From Alteromonadaceae bacterium (GTDB lineage Bacteria > Pseudomonadota > Gammaproteobacteria > Enterobacterales > Alteromonadaceae), in NCBI GenBank assembly GCA_014872785.1, contig WKFJ01000042.1, positions 124,001-188,000 on the forward strand: a stretch of DNA of 64,000 nt, in the 5' to 3' direction. The notes under the pieces were generated by a model. It did no database searches, was not told where the DNA came from, and saw nothing but the letters and a program-made list of their open reading frames with translations. A program made the translations under genes and the position numbers. Below are positions 9,877-20,047 of the stretch, piece by piece; the stretch's first letter is position 1, and every line of letters starts with the position of its first letter.

Positions 9877-12140
9877 TGAGCCAATGGAATAGGTGTTTGC
9901 GGACGGTATTTGTCTAGAGTTTGATAAAGTAAATTAATACTAATTGGCTTGCCAATGTGATTTGCAAAGCCTAGCGCCTGATAACGTTTGATGTCTTGTG
10001 CCATTACGTTTGCCGTTAGTGCAATTACCGGTGCCTGAATGTTTTTAGCTTTTAATTCTTTAAATGCGCAAATTCCGTCCATAACCGGCATCTGAATATC
10101 CATAAGTATAAGATCATACTCATTTGCTTCAAACGCTTGCACCGCCAATGCCCCATTTTCAACAAACTCTAATGTGGCATTGGTGGGCTCTAACATAGCG
10201 CGCAAGATATCTTGGTTAATGTCATTGTCTTCAGCGATAAGAATCCGACAACCGCCTAAGTCTGGAGGCGCAATTGACTTGCCCGGTTGTTCCTGAGTAC
10301 TTAGTTCGGCTTGTGGTAGCGGCAACACCATACACACTTTGGTGCCCTTTCCCTCTTGGCTAGATATCACTATTTTGCCTTGCATAATATCGATAAGACT
10401 CATCGAAATAGCAAGGCCTAAACCGGTACCGCCAAACTTTCGAGTAGTGGATGAATCGGCTTGAACAAATCGTTCGAAAACGCGATTTTTTTGCTCTTCG
10501 TTCATTCCGATGCCCGTATCTACAACGTCTACTCGAATGGCATTTACGCCATTGTGTTTGCCCATATTCAACTTGAGTGTGACGCTACCTTGTTCAGTAA
10601 ACTTAACGGCATTGGACGTTAAGTTGAGTAATATTTGACGAACTCTGACAATGTCACCACACCAACCGTCCTCAAAGTTATCACCGACCTCACTAAGTAA
10701 TTTGATACCTTTCTCAGACGCCATAGTGTTTAAATCAGATTTCACCGATTCCAATACCTCAAGCATAGAAAACGGTTTTTCTTCAATCACCAATTGATTG
10801 GCTTCTATTTTTGAATAGTCCAATATGTCATTGATGATAGTAAGGAGTGTTTTCGCTGAAAAACTAGCTTTGCCGAGCATGTGTTTACTATCGTCGTCTA
10901 ACTGACGACGTTCCAATAGTTGCAGCGTGCCCAATATTCCGTTCATTGGCGTGCGGATCTCATGGCTCATGTTGGCAAGAAAATCACCTTTAGCCTTGGT
11001 TGCATTCTCTGCTGCCTGCCTAGCCTCTTGAAGTGAATTAAATGAAAGCGTATTGGCCACTGCTGTTGAAAATTGTTGGATGTATCTATCCAATAAATCA
11101 TGAGTATTGGTATCAATATCAAAGGCAGATTTTGAATTCGCCAATATCAAAATACCAATGGGCTCTTTACGTACAGACAAGGGGTGCACATAACAGGCGC
11201 GCGTTGGATTTAAGTCGTAAACTTGTCGCTCTGCTTCTGAAAAAGTATTTACTAATTTTTGGTCAATGCTCGGAATGACTATGGTTTGATTGGTCAGAAA
11301 GGCAGTGGCCATAGCAGTCGTATTGGCCTTCAGTGGCATTTTAACACCGTTTATCTTCTCAATGGTCAACTTGTCGAAACCATCTCCTGTCGCCGATAAC
11401 ACTTCCAGATAATCTTGCTTGCGTATCAGTAACCAGAATTGATTAAAATTTAAAATACTCTGCATCGGTGGCATCACAGCATTGATAATTTCATCAATAT
11501 CCAAGGTACTGTTTATTTGCGTTGCGACTTGGTTCATTTGAGAAATGTGCTTGTTTACTGATTCAAACTCTGACGTTTTATGCTTTAATTCTCGACGCTT
11601 TCTATTGATTTTACAGGTATTGCGCCAACTAAAGTAGCCGACATTCATGGAGTAACAAAATATACCCACCGCTGATGCTAATGTCGTTTCTAGAGACGAA
11701 TTTATATTTATCGTATAACCAAACCAATAGCCGCCCAACGCAGTACTTGCAAGCAAGACTCCAGTACTGAGCAACATAAAGCGAATGCCGCCAAGCATTA
11801 AACCATTAACAGAGTTAACCATTAAAATGGCCACTATTATCCAAACTTGAAACCCCGTCGCTGCCGTCCAAAGACCATAAAAAAGTGCATCAAAAGCATG
11901 ATTGACGTGTTCGTCTAATGTTTGAATTGGGTTTAGCTTCGCCAACAAAAACGCAATATGAGGCCACAACAAGCAGTGTAAAACGATGGGTAGTAATACG
12001 TAGGTGGTTAACGTGGAATGGAATACCGTAAGCAACATTATCCCAAGCAATATACAGCCAATAATTCTTGGGAAAAAACACAACTTAGCCACCCTGCTAG
12101 CAGGTCTAATAGTTAAGAATGCGTTTGATGATGAGAGCAT
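9873..12140 (-). CDS. Hybrid histidine kinase with MASE2 membrane sensor, GAF, HisKA-HATPase-REC
   Basis: 755 residues. The first ~190 contain about five hydrophobic segments and match the MASE2 sensor: FFPRIIG, then LLWPHIAFLLAKLNP, then FDALFYGLWTAATGF. MASE2 is best known in diguanylate cyclases such as AdrA. A GAF domain follows (about 205-370), then HisKA with ANMSHEIRTPMNGILG, an ATPase with NLTSNAVKF, DTGIGM and GGTGLGLAI, and a receiver (about 625-745) with Asp in LILMDIQMPVMDG and Lys in IGKPIS. It is an inner-membrane sensor kinase for phosphorelay. It is divergent from another hybrid kinase (12377) across about 240 bp, and that neighbour carries an HPt domain that could accept its phosphate. 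Confidence 0.92.
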   Translation of the reverse strand: MLSSSNAFLTIRPASRVAKLCFFPRIIGCILLGIMLLTVFHSTLTTYVLLPIVLHCLLWPHIAFLLAKLNPIQTLDEHVNHAFDALFYGLWTAATGFQVWIIVAILMVNSVNGLMLGGIRFMLLSTGVLLASTALGGYWFGYTININSSLETTLASAVGIFCYSMNVGYFSWRNTCKINRKRRELKHKTSEFESVNKHISQMNQVATQINSTLDIDEIINAVMPPMQSILNFNQFWLLIRKQDYLEVLSATGDGFDKLTIEKINGVKMPLKANTTAMATAFLTNQTIVIPSIDQKLVNTFSEAERQVYDLNPTRACYVHPLSVRKEPIGILILANSKSAFDIDTNTHDLLDRYIQQFSTAVANTLSFNSLQEARQAAENATKAKGDFLANMSHEIRTPMNGILGTLQLLERRQLDDDSKHMLGKASFSAKTLLTIINDILDYSKIEANQLVIEEKPFSMLEVLESVKSDLNTMASEKGIKLLSEVGDNFEDGWCGDIVRVRQILLNLTSNAVKFTEQGSVTLKLNMGKHNGVNAIRVDVVDTGIGMNEEQKNRVFERFVQADSSTTRKFGGTGLGLAISMSLIDIMQGKIVISSQEGKGTKVCMVLPLPQAELSTQEQPGKSIAPPDLGGCRILIAEDNDINQDILRAMLEPTNATLEFVENGALAVQAFEANEYDLILMDIQMPVMDGICAFKELKAKNIQAPVIALTANVMAQDIKRYQALGFANHIGKPISINLLYQTLDKYRPQTPIPLAH

Positions 12141-12376
12141 AAATTACGCACGGTTCCAGTTAAAAATAAATTATTGGTGTACAGTTACTAAACAGGGCAA
12201 CACTATCACGCAATGTGCTAGAAGTACCAGAAAATCACTGTATTCTGGGCAAATACAAGAGATTGCTGGCAGCGTTATTGGCAAATAACTCACTCGACCG
12301 GAGAATACTTGGTTTGGTGTGCACAACCTCTTACTGGTGTTTGAAAATAAACAAAGTTAGTGAAAGCGGAGGTTTA

Positions 12377-13999
12377 ATGACTGAGATGGTACCAAAATCT
12401 CGTTTACTGCGAGAGAAAACTGCAAGGAAAGAAGCCGAAAAACTATTGGAGCAAAAGTCGTTAGAGTTATTCAATAAAAATACTGCGCTGGAAGCCCTAA
12501 CACAAAATCTGGAAAAACTGGTAGAAGAGCGAACAGCCGAGCTCGTCTCAGCACGTGATGCAGCAATGGCAGCAAGCCGAGCCAAAAGTGCTTTTCTAGC
12601 GAATATGAGCCATGAAATACGCACGCCCTTGACCGCTGTCATAGGCTTTGCAGAAAACATTCAAGCAGGCATCATTTCTGAAGCTGAAATATCGGACACC
12701 ATAGATACCATTATCGCCAACAGTAAACACCTGTTTACTATTCTCAACGAAATTCTAGACATTTCCAAAATCGAGTCAGGACAGCTAGAAGTCGAACAAA
12801 TCAGGTTTGCACTAGAACCCATCATCATTGATTTAGATTCTATTTTTAAACCCATCTGCCAAGCAAAAGGACTTTATTTTGACTTAAATATCGACTCTAA
12901 CCTACCCAAAGACGTTATCACTGACCCAACACGAGTACGACAAATCTTGATGAATTTAATCGGCAATGCAGTTAAGTTTACCGAAAACGGCAGGATAAGC
13001 CTGAACGTTAAAGCAGACCAGGTTGCCCAACAGCTCACGTTTCAAGTCATTGATACCGGTATTGGCATGAGTGAGGAGCAAATCAGTAAATTGTTTAATG
13101 CTTTTAGTCAGGCGGACAACAGTATTACCAGGAGGTATGGCGGTTCGGGACTTGGCCTAACCATTGCGAAAGAATTATCCGCACTATTAAATGGAGATAT
13201 TCGTGTTGAAAGCCATCCAGGTCAAGGTTCAACCTTTACTTTCACGGTCGGTTGCGAAGCATTTTTCGACACGTCTCTTAATCACATGACCAGCGTTGAA
13301 TCGATGGCGCCTAACTCATTAAAAGGTTCGGTATTGGTAGTCGAAGATAATGAGGTAAACCAAGAGCTTATAGCACAACATCTAAAATATCTCGGAATTG
13401 ACTTTGCTATTGAAGGCAATGGCGAACTTGGGTTTCAAGCCGCGCTTGCGGGTGAGTATGACATTATTTTAATGGATATTCAGATGCCGGTGATGGATGG
13501 TAAAGAAGCCGTAAAGATACTGCGTAGCGTTGGCTATAACAAACCTATTTATGCCGTTACAGCGAATGTGATGTCGCAGGATATTACAGAATACCGGCAG
13601 ATTGGCTTTAATGGTCACATCGGTAAACCCATCAATAAAAAACATTTTTATTCCATCTTGTGTAAATATTTACAGGCGAATACTAACGATGAATCTAGTG
13701 CATCTGAGCAGTTTGACTATATGGCTGAAGCGAGAAAGAAATTTTTCGCGAGTTTACCCGGTTATAAAGACACCTTACTCGACGCTTGTGTTAGTCAAAA
13801 TAATCATGCCCTAAATGCAATATTGCACCAGCTTAAGGGATTATGTGGTAATTTTAATCTGAACGAACTAGATGCATTGGCAAAACAAGCTTACCATTTG
13901 TCGGAAACAGGGAACTTGGATGCGTTTGCCCTCTCTGAGCAGTTAGCGGCTATGATTGATGCGACATTAACGGAATTTGCTAATGAAAAAAACGGTTAA
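12377..13999 (+). CDS. Hybrid histidine kinase with C-terminal HPt (coiled coil-HisKA-HATPase-REC-HPt)
   Basis: 540 residues from ATG 12377, preceded by GCGGAGG at 4 nt; the frame extends upstream to 12215 but those 54 codons look non-coding. There is no membrane or recognisable sensor domain. A coiled coil (RLLREKTARKEAEKLLEQKS) leads into HisKA (ANMSHEIRTPLTAVIGFAEN), the ATPase (NLIGNAVKF, DTGIGM, GGSGLGLTI), a receiver with Asp in IILMDIQMPVMDG and an HPt domain with His in LHQLKGLCGNFNL. This is a complete His-Asp-His relay ending in HPt. The signal probably comes from a partner protein. It overlaps the single-domain receiver gene by 17 nt, so the receiver is the likely final phosphate acceptor. 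Confidence 0.9.
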   Translation: MTEMVPKSRLLREKTARKEAEKLLEQKSLELFNKNTALEALTQNLEKLVEERTAELVSARDAAMAASRAKSAFLANMSHEIRTPLTAVIGFAENIQAGIISEAEISDTIDTIIANSKHLFTILNEILDISKIESGQLEVEQIRFALEPIIIDLDSIFKPICQAKGLYFDLNIDSNLPKDVITDPTRVRQILMNLIGNAVKFTENGRISLNVKADQVAQQLTFQVIDTGIGMSEEQISKLFNAFSQADNSITRRYGGSGLGLTIAKELSALLNGDIRVESHPGQGSTFTFTVGCEAFFDTSLNHMTSVESMAPNSLKGSVLVVEDNEVNQELIAQHLKYLGIDFAIEGNGELGFQAALAGEYDIILMDIQMPVMDGKEAVKILRSVGYNKPIYAVTANVMSQDITEYRQIGFNGHIGKPINKKHFYSILCKYLQANTNDESSASEQFDYMAEARKKFFASLPGYKDTLLDACVSQNNHALNAILHQLKGLCGNFNLNELDALAKQAYHLSETGNLDAFALSEQLAAMIDATLTEFANEKNG

Positions 14000-14384
14000 C
14001 TTTTTAATTTTAGATGATGTAGATGCTACACGAGAACTGCTTCGTGGGCTGTTAACCAGTGTACTTGCTTCACCCAAGTACAAATTTGAAGTGATGATTT
14101 ATCAAGCCGCGACGGCTGAACAAGCAATGCATTTGTTAAAAAAGCACAAAATTAGTCTGGCTTTTTTGGATATTGAATTGCCTGACGACAGTGGTTTAAA
14201 TGTGCTGCGTAATATAAAAAATGACTTTCCGGATACTCATTCTGTCATGGTCAGTGGTAGCAGCTCCAAGAAAAACGTACTGGCGGCATTAGAGGTGGGT
14301 ATTTTGGGTTTCATATTAAAACCCTTTAATCGAGTAAGAGTTGAAGAGGCAGTTGAGAATTTTTACAAAAAAACTAAACCCTGA
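13983..14384 (+). CDS. Single-domain response regulator
   Basis: 133 residues from ATG 13983, inside the end of the upstream kinase gene; a TTG at 13977 gives only two more residues. It is a CheY-like receiver: acidic pair in FLILDDVD, phospho-acceptor Asp in LAFLDIELPDDSG, Ser in VMVSGSS and the conserved Lys in ILKPFN. No DNA-binding or enzymatic output domain follows. It most likely takes phosphate from the HPt domain of the preceding kinase and acts by protein contact or as a phosphate sink. A strong bidirectional terminator ends the two-gene operon. Confidence 0.9.
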   Translation: MKKTVNFLILDDVDATRELLRGLLTSVLASPKYKFEVMIYQAATAEQAMHLLKKHKISLAFLDIELPDDSGLNVLRNIKNDFPDTHSVMVSGSSSKKNVLAALEVGILGFILKPFNRVRVEEAVENFYKKTKP

Positions 14385-14401
14385 CCTCATGAAACAGACA
14401 T

Positions 14402-14431
14402 AAAAAAACCGGGGTGAAACCCGGTTTTTTT
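14402..14431. terminator. Bidirectional intrinsic terminator
   Basis: Seven A, CCGGG, a 6-nt loop (gtgaaa), CCCGG and eight T. Symmetrical, between the receiver gene (+) and accC (-), so it can terminate both. Confidence 0.88.
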
Positions 14432-14434
14432 TGA

Positions 14435-15781
14435 TTAGTGGTCTATACCTAACTTCTTCTCTAAATAGTGGATGTTGGTTCCACCGGTTCCAAAGTTTTC
14501 GTCCGCCATAATCCTTTTCTGCAGTGGGATATTCGTTTTAATCCCCTCTACAACAAGCTCGTCCAAGGCGTGACGCATTCTAGCAATAGCGACATCACGA
14601 CTTTCACCATAAGTAATTAACTTTCCAATCATGGAATCGTAATTTGGTGGTACCGAATAGCCTGCGTAAATATGCGAATCCCAGCGAACCCCCAAACCAC
14701 CTGGCGCGTGGAACATTTCAATTTTTCCAGGCGAAGGGGCAAAGGTATCAGGATCTTCTGCGTTGATACGACATTCAATGGCATGACCTTTAATGCGAAC
14801 TTGCGATTGGTCAATTGACAAAGGTTGTCCAGCAGCAATGCGCAATTGTTCCTTAATAAGGTCAACACTGGTGATCATTTCAGACACTGGATGCTCTACC
14901 TGAATACGCGTATTCATTTCAATGAAGTAAAACTCACCATTTTCGTATAGGAATTCAAACGTTCCCGCACCGCGATAACCGATTTCGATACAGGCTCTGC
15001 AACAGCGCTCACCGATCTTGTTACGCATTTCTGGCGTGATGCCAGGTGCAGGTGCTTCTTCTACTACTTTCTGGTGACGACGCTGCATTGAGCAATCGCG
15101 TTCACCCAAGTGAATAGCATTACCCTGACCGTCAGCCAGTACCTGGATTTCTACGTGTCTTGGGTTTTCCAAGAACTTTTCCATATAGACGACGTCGTTA
15201 TTGAAAGCAGCCTTTGCTTCGGCTTGAGTCATGGCGATTGAATTAACTAATTCATCTTCACTGCGCACAACGCGCATACCACGACCACCACCACCACCAG
15301 CAGCTTTAACGATAATAGGGTAACCAATACGCTTGGCTATCGCTTTGTTGCGATCTTCATCTGGTGTCAAAGGGCCATCTGAACCTGGCACACAAGGCAC
15401 GCCCGCTTTTTTCATTGCATCAATGGCAGAAACCTTGTCACCCATCAAGCGAATGGTATCGCCTTTAGGACCGATAAATACAAAACCACTTTGCTCTACC
15501 TGGTCAGCGAAATCAGCGTTTTCCGCTAAGAAGCCATAACCAGGGTGTATCGCAACTGAGTTAGTCACCTCAGCAGCCGCAACAATGGCCGGCACATTCA
15601 AATAGCTATCTGGTGCCGCTGGTTTACCAATACAAATAGATTCATCTGCAAGTAAAACGTGTTTAAGGTTTTTATCGGCAGTGGAGTGAACCGCCACCGT
15701 TTTAATACCAAGCTCCTTACAGGCACGTAATACCCTAAGAGCTATCTCACCCCGGTTGGCGATCAGGACTTTATCCAGCAT
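14435..15781 (-). CDS. accC: Acetyl-CoA carboxylase, biotin carboxylase subunit
   Basis: 448 residues, the normal AccC length. It carboxylates the biotin on AccB using ATP and bicarbonate, the first half-reaction of malonyl-CoA formation for fatty acids. Visible landmarks: N-terminal [29 protein letters not shown], the ATP-grasp glycine loop [34 protein letters not shown], and catalytic [14 protein letters not shown]. It lies 11 nt after accB and is the last gene of aroQ-accB-accC. The order is standard in gammaproteobacteria, but prmA, often next, is absent here. Confidence 0.98.
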   Translation of the reverse strand: MLDKVLIANRGEIALRVLRACKELGIKTVAVHSTADKNLKHVLLADESICIGKPAAPDSYLNVPAIVAAAEVTNSVAIHPGYGFLAENADFADQVEQSGFVFIGPKGDTIRLMGDKVSAIDAMKKAGVPCVPGSDGPLTPDEDRNKAIAKRIGYPIIVKAAGGGGGRGMRVVRSEDELVNSIAMTQAEAKAAFNNDVVYMEKFLENPRHVEIQVLADGQGNAIHLGERDCSMQRRHQKVVEEAPAPGITPEMRNKIGERCCRACIEIGYRGAGTFEFLYENGEFYFIEMNTRIQVEHPVSEMITSVDLIKEQLRIAAGQPLSIDQSQVRIKGHAIECRINAEDPDTFAPSPGKIEMFHAPGGLGVRWDSHIYAGYSVPPNYDSMIGKLITYGESRDVAIARMRHALDELVVEGIKTNIPLQKRIMADENFGTGGTNIHYLEKKLGIDH

Positions 15782-15792
15782 AGATCACCCGC

Positions 15793-16248
15793 TTATTCGA
15801 TGACAAAAAGCGGTTGATCGAATTCAACTGGCTCTTCATTGTCTACAAGAATTTGTGTAACCACACCTGCTTTATCAGATTCAATTTGGTTCATCATCTT
15901 CATAGCTTCAACGATACAAAGAGTATCGCCAACGCTAACAGTTTGACCAACTTCAACAAACGCAGGCGTACCTGGTGACGCAGAGCGGTAAAAAGTACCG
16001 ACCATTGGAGAGCGAACCGTGTGACCTTGAACGGCAGGAGCCGACGCCTCTGCTGTTGCAGGTGCAGCTGCTGCGGCTGCTGGCGCAGCGACAGGCGCTG
16101 ACATCGGAGCTGCCATTGGCATTGGTGCATACTGAGTGGTACCGCCACGATTGATTCGTACAGACTCTTCACCTTCGGTGATTTCTAACTCGGCAATGCC
16201 TGACTCTTCTACTAATTCGATGAGCTTTTTAACTTTACGTATGTCCAT
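15793..16248 (-). CDS. accB: Acetyl-CoA carboxylase, biotin carboxyl carrier protein
   Basis: 151 residues. The N-terminus ([17 protein letters not shown]) is the usual AccB helix. A Pro/Ala/Met-rich flexible linker spans about 40-70. The C-terminal biotinyl domain carries [13 protein letters not shown], whose central Lys is biotinylated by BirA, and the [10 protein letters not shown] thumb. It shuttles carboxyl groups between AccC and the carboxyltransferase. It is followed by accC after 11 nt and preceded by aroQ after 27 nt on the same transcript. Confidence 0.97.
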   Translation of the reverse strand: MDIRKVKKLIELVEESGIAELEITEGEESVRINRGGTTQYAPMPMAAPMSAPVAAPAAAAAAPATAEASAPAVQGHTVRSPMVGTFYRSASPGTPAFVEVGQTVSVGDTLCIVEAMKMMNQIESDKAGVVTQILVDNEEPVEFDQPLFVIE

Positions 16249-16275
16249 TAGGAACTCTCTTCTTCGTTAAATCGG

Positions 16276-16710
16276 TTATTCTTGCAAAGCTGCGACAGCG
16301 GCCTGCATGGCAAATTGATAACCCTGTTCACCAAGCCCACATATCACCCCTACAGCCTTATCAGCTAAGTAGGAATGGTGTCTAAACGGTTCACGGCTAT
16401 GAACGTTAGATAAGTGCACTTCAATAAACGGGATAGAAACACTCAACAATGCATCTCTCAATGCCACACTTGTGTGTGTGAATGCTCCGGGATTGATAAT
16501 AATGAAATCGACTTTCTCAAACGCATTATGAATAGCGTCAATGAGTTCGTGTTCCGCATTGCTTTGCAACGTCACAACATTCGCCCCCAATGATTTACCT
16601 AACTTTTGCAAGTCAAACATAATCTCAGGTAGGGTTCTTGCGCCGTAAATTTCCGGCTCTCTTTTCCCTAACATATTTAAGTTAGGGCCGTTTAACACTA
16701 ATATTTCCAC
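16276..16710 (-). CDS. aroQ: Type II 3-dehydroquinate dehydratase
   Basis: 144 residues, normal for the dodecameric type II enzyme that converts 3-dehydroquinate to 3-dehydroshikimate in aromatic amino acid synthesis. Signatures: [20 protein letters not shown] (Arg and Tyr of the lid loop), [18 protein letters not shown] and the catalytic His region [20 protein letters not shown]. It is the first gene of the aroQ-accB-accC operon; its promoter must lie in the 250 bp divergent from the SRPBCC gene. Confidence 0.97.
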   Translation of the reverse strand: MEILVLNGPNLNMLGKREPEIYGARTLPEIMFDLQKLGKSLGANVVTLQSNAEHELIDAIHNAFEKVDFIIINPGAFTHTSVALRDALLSVSIPFIEVHLSNVHSREPFRHHSYLADKAVGVICGLGEQGYQFAMQAAVAALQE

Positions 16711-16959
16711 TAAAATGCGTCGATGTTCGTCTAATTAGTTAAAAATGTAGGTGAAACTCACATAGTTTTCAAATTTAATGAGATCACACTGCATTTTTCA
16801 GTGATTTTTCACCATTATAGGGAATTTTTACTAAATAGCAGCAAACTACTGGTCTTATCACCGACGTTTAGCGCAAAGTTAACTAGATAAAAGAGACGAA
16901 TTGATGACAACGGGATTTATTGGTACAACTAGCACTAGGGTATAAAAAAGATACGTCAC

Positions 16960-17385
16960 ATGAAAACCATCACTATTCGTCAGGCTTTCCCTCAAACAAT
17001 TGATAAAGTTTTCTCGGTTTTTTCAAACCATGAGGCTTTTGGTGAAATGTTGGGTCAAAAAATCGTAAGAATAAAAGATAGTTCAACAGGTGATAAAAAT
17101 GGCGTGGGTTCTATTCGACGTATTTCGATGCCACTTGGTATGGACTTTGAAGAGACAGTCACTGATTATCAACACAATAGCTACATCGCCTATGAAATTA
17201 GCAAAGGCAGCCCACTTAAAAATCACCGCGGACAAATGAGTTTTACTCATTCAGACAAAGGCTGTTTTTTACACTATGAAATACGTTTCGAAAGTAGATG
17301 GCCTATTCCTTTCTTTAGCTCAATATTGGCAGCGCAGCTAAAATCTTCCATTGGTTCAGCAATAAAAAGATTTGCTGAAAGATAG
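16960..17385 (+). CDS. SRPBCC (START/polyketide-cyclase fold) family protein
   Basis: 141 residues. The N-terminal strand and helix (IRQAFPQTIDKVFSVFSNHE), the GVGSIRRISMPLG strand pair, FEETVTDYQ and the long C-terminal helix after FFSSILAAQLKSSIGSAIKR fit the SRPBCC helix-grip fold, which forms a hydrophobic cavity for lipids or other small molecules. There is no signal peptide, so it is cytoplasmic. It stands alone between aroQ (-) and upp (+). The ligand is unknown. Confidence 0.75.
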   Translation: MKTITIRQAFPQTIDKVFSVFSNHEAFGEMLGQKIVRIKDSSTGDKNGVGSIRRISMPLGMDFEETVTDYQHNSYIAYEISKGSPLKNHRGQMSFTHSDKGCFLHYEIRFESRWPIPFFSSILAAQLKSSIGSAIKRFAER

Positions 17386-17590
17386 CGACGCTAGAGCCTG
17401 TTGCTTTTTGACTTAGCCCACTAGGCCTGCAAAGCAATGCCGTGATCAGAAAGCGCTCAGATTGAACAAAACTTATATCGCAAAGATAAACAAGCGCTAG
17501 TTACTTCGCTTTAGTTGGCGATCGCGTTAGCATCCTTTAGACTAAGGCCAGTTATCTCTTACCTAATAATATTCAAGCAAAGGAATTCCT

Positions 17591-18220
17591 ATGCCACTTC
17601 ATTATATTCAGCACCCGCTGATTGCTCATAAGATTGGCCTAATGCGCGCACAAGAAATAAGTACTAAGAACTTTCGTGAATTAGCCAATGAAATAGGCGG
17701 TTTATTGACCTATGAGGCGACCCGTAACTTGCCCTCTGAAGAAGTAGATATTCCAAGTTGGACGGGCGAGCCGGTTACCATTAGCCAAATAAAAGGTAAG
17801 AAGTTCACCTTAGTACCCATACTACGAGCAGGTCTAGGCATGCTAAACGGGGTAATGGAGCTGGTGCCCACGGCCAAGGTCAGTGTAGTGGGTTTTTATC
17901 GCGATGAAGAAACACTGCAACCTGTGCCTTACTTTGATAAAGTAATCCAAGATGTCGATCAGCGCAGAGCCCTCATTCTCGACCCTATGTTGGCCACCGG
18001 CGGTACCATGGCCGCGACCATTGACCTCCTTAAAAGCAAAGGCTGCAAAAACATATCATGCCTCGTTTTACTGGCCGCACCTGAAGGTGTTTACACAGTA
18101 TTGGAGCAACATCCAGATGTGGATATCTACACCGCTGCGGTAGACGAGCGCCTCAACGATAAAGGCTATATTTTACCGGGGTTAGGCGACGCTGGAGATA
18201 AGATATTTGGGACTAAATAG
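17591..18220 (+). CDS. upp: Uracil phosphoribosyltransferase
   Basis: 209 residues, typical length. It makes UMP from uracil and PRPP in pyrimidine salvage. The sequence shows [12 protein letters not shown], the PRPP-contacting [11 protein letters not shown] loop, the [24 protein letters not shown]-binding motif, and the C-terminal [14 protein letters not shown] uracil-binding region. AAAGGAATTCCT before ATG 17591 supports the start. No uraA permease gene follows; a terminator closes the gene directly. Confidence 0.98.
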   Translation: MPLHYIQHPLIAHKIGLMRAQEISTKNFRELANEIGGLLTYEATRNLPSEEVDIPSWTGEPVTISQIKGKKFTLVPILRAGLGMLNGVMELVPTAKVSVVGFYRDEETLQPVPYFDKVIQDVDQRRALILDPMLATGGTMAATIDLLKSKGCKNISCLVLLAAPEGVYTVLEQHPDVDIYTAAVDERLNDKGYILPGLGDAGDKIFGTK

Positions 18221-18233
18221 CGCCGCATCATTC

Positions 18234-18264
18234 AAAAAAGGGAAGCGTCAGCTTCCCTTTTTTT
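18234..18264. terminator. Bidirectional intrinsic terminator
   Basis: A-run, GGGAAGC, GTCA loop, GCTTCCC, then seven T. It sits between upp (+) and dsbD (-) and overlaps the dsbD stop region. Confidence 0.9.
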
Positions 18265-20047
18265 ATTTCAAATGCTGATTAACATGTTGGGCAAACCTTT
18301 CGGCATTGAGAAAACCGGTCACTCTGGCTTTTTCCAGCTCGTTTCCGCTGGTGTCAAAGAACATAATGGTTGGTAATCCCAATACTGCGAAGAATTCCTG
18401 AAATTCCAAGCTCTGCGGTGTATTGTCGGTTAAATCGATTTGCATCCATTCGGTGTTAGCAAGTGCTTGCTGCACGTTGTAATCGGTAAAGGTATACTTT
18501 TCAAATTCTTTACAGGCCACACACCAATCAGCATACAAGTCGATCATCACGGTTTTACCTTGCGCATTGGCGGCCGCAAGTTTCTTTTCAAAGTCAGCTA
18601 AATCCTTGACGATGGTAAACTCTGGGTGTGCTTGGTACGCGACTTGACCGGTAACGGTTTTTGCGGGGAACAGCTGGTTGTAACCATACATAAGCGAGCT
18701 GAAAAGCCCCACAAAAATAATCAATGAACGAACACCTTTAGCAAACGTCGCTTTGGTATCGCCGTTGACCACATAGAAATAACTGAACATGGTTAGACCC
18801 AGCGCAGCCCAAGCCAGGTTCGTCCACATGTTCTCGATAAGCCTTTCAACAAACACCAGCGCCACCACTAACATCATAAAGCCGAAAGTGATCTTGACCG
18901 TATTCATCCAGTTCCCTGCTTTTGGTAAGAGCTTGCCACCGGTAACAGCAAAAATAACAAGTGGTATCCCCATGCCAATACTCAGCGCATACAGGGTAGT
19001 AAAGCCAAACAATAAGTCACCGGTTTGAGCGATAAGTAGCAATATTGCGGTCAATGGTGCCGTTGTACATGGTGACGCAACCAGCCCTGAAATCGCTCCC
19101 ATAACAAACACACTGCCATAGGCACCGCCTTTTTGTTTTTGGCTGATTTCGTTGAGTTTACATTGCCATTTCGACGGCAGTTGCAATTCGTAAGCACCAA
19201 ACATTACCAAGGCTAAAGCGACAAAGATGACGATTAAGGTGCCTAAAATGCCCGGATGTTGCAGCATGGCTTGGAACTGCACGCCTGCGCTTGCAACAAC
19301 CAATCCAAGCAATGAATAGGTAATTGCCATTCCTTGTACATAGAAGAACGATAGTGACAACACTCGGGAGGTCTTCGCCTGTTTACCTTGCCCAACAACA
19401 ATACTCGAAATGATCGGATACATCGGGAAGACACAAGGGGTAAATGCCAAACCAATACCAATGCCAACGAAGATAAGTAGAGTCAATGCGAAGTGTTGGT
19501 CACTTTGCAAAAGTGCAAGTAATTCGTGTTGCTCAGAGACAGGCGTATCGACCATTGTTTCAGTGCTATCTGAGGCTGCAATCGATGAGGTAGCGACATC
19601 ACCAACAGCGCTTAAGTAAACCACTTTAGTGGTCGGTGGGTAGCACAAGCCCGCTTCGGCACATCCTTGATAGCGTATTTTAACCCTTGCGTCTTGTTTG
19701 GCGCTGTCGATAGCATAAGTCAGTTCAACAGAATCAAAATAGACATCAGAAATACCAAAGAACTCATCTTCAATTTGCACCGCTTCAGGGTACTGAGGCT
19801 CACCTAACACTGCGCCTTTGAGCGCTGTTTTGAATTGCTTTTTATAGAGGTAATAGCCTTCTGCTATTTGCCAGGTTAAGACCAATTCATCATTTTGCTG
19901 ACGAAAATCAAACAAGAAAGCATCATCAACCGTTAAAAACTCGGGTTCATCGGAGAACAAATCATTCGCTGTGGTATCGAATTGCCTCGCAAATAGAGAC
20001 GAGACAAAAAAACTAAGGACTAACCAAACAACAACTTTCAACTTCAT
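18263..20047 (-). CDS. dsbD: Thiol:disulfide interchange protein DsbD
   Basis: 594 residues with the three-part DsbD layout: signal peptide (cleavage near residue 20), periplasmic alpha domain with redox Cys129 and Cys135 (GCAEAGLCYPP), eight-helix membrane domain with FTPCVFPMYP and ASPCTTAPLTA holding the two transmembrane cysteines, and a thioredoxin-like gamma domain with YADWC509VACK. It carries electrons from cytoplasmic thioredoxin to periplasmic DsbC, DsbG and cytochrome c maturation proteins. It overlaps cutA by 4 nt, the classic cutA-dsbD arrangement. Confidence 0.97.
   Translation of the reverse strand: MKLKVVVWLVLSFFVSSLFARQFDTTANDLFSDEPEFLTVDDAFLFDFRQQNDELVLTWQIAEGYYLYKKQFKTALKGAVLGEPQYPEAVQIEDEFFGISDVYFDSVELTYAIDSAKQDARVKIRYQGCAEAGLCYPPTTKVVYLSAVGDVATSSIAASDSTETMVDTPVSEQHELLALLQSDQHFALTLLIFVGIGIGLAFTPCVFPMYPIISSIVVGQGKQAKTSRVLSLSFFYVQGMAITYSLLGLVVASAGVQFQAMLQHPGILGTLIVIFVALALVMFGAYELQLPSKWQCKLNEISQKQKGGAYGSVFVMGAISGLVASPCTTAPLTAILLLIAQTGDLLFGFTTLYALSIGMGIPLVIFAVTGGKLLPKAGNWMNTVKITFGFMMLVVALVFVERLIENMWTNLAWAALGLTMFSYFYVVNGDTKATFAKGVRSLIIFVGLFSSLMYGYNQLFPAKTVTGQVAYQAHPEFTIVKDLADFEKKLAAANAQGKTVMIDLYADWCVACKEFEKYTFTDYNVQQALANTEWMQIDLTDNTPQSLEFQEFFAVLGLPTIMFFDTSGNELEKARVTGFLNAERFAQHVNQHLK

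Noticed and set aside
12004..12376. Small forward frame and N-terminal extension before the HPt kinase
   Set aside because: The GCGGAGG site fixes the kinase start at 12377; upstream codons look non-coding and overlap the divergent kinase gene.
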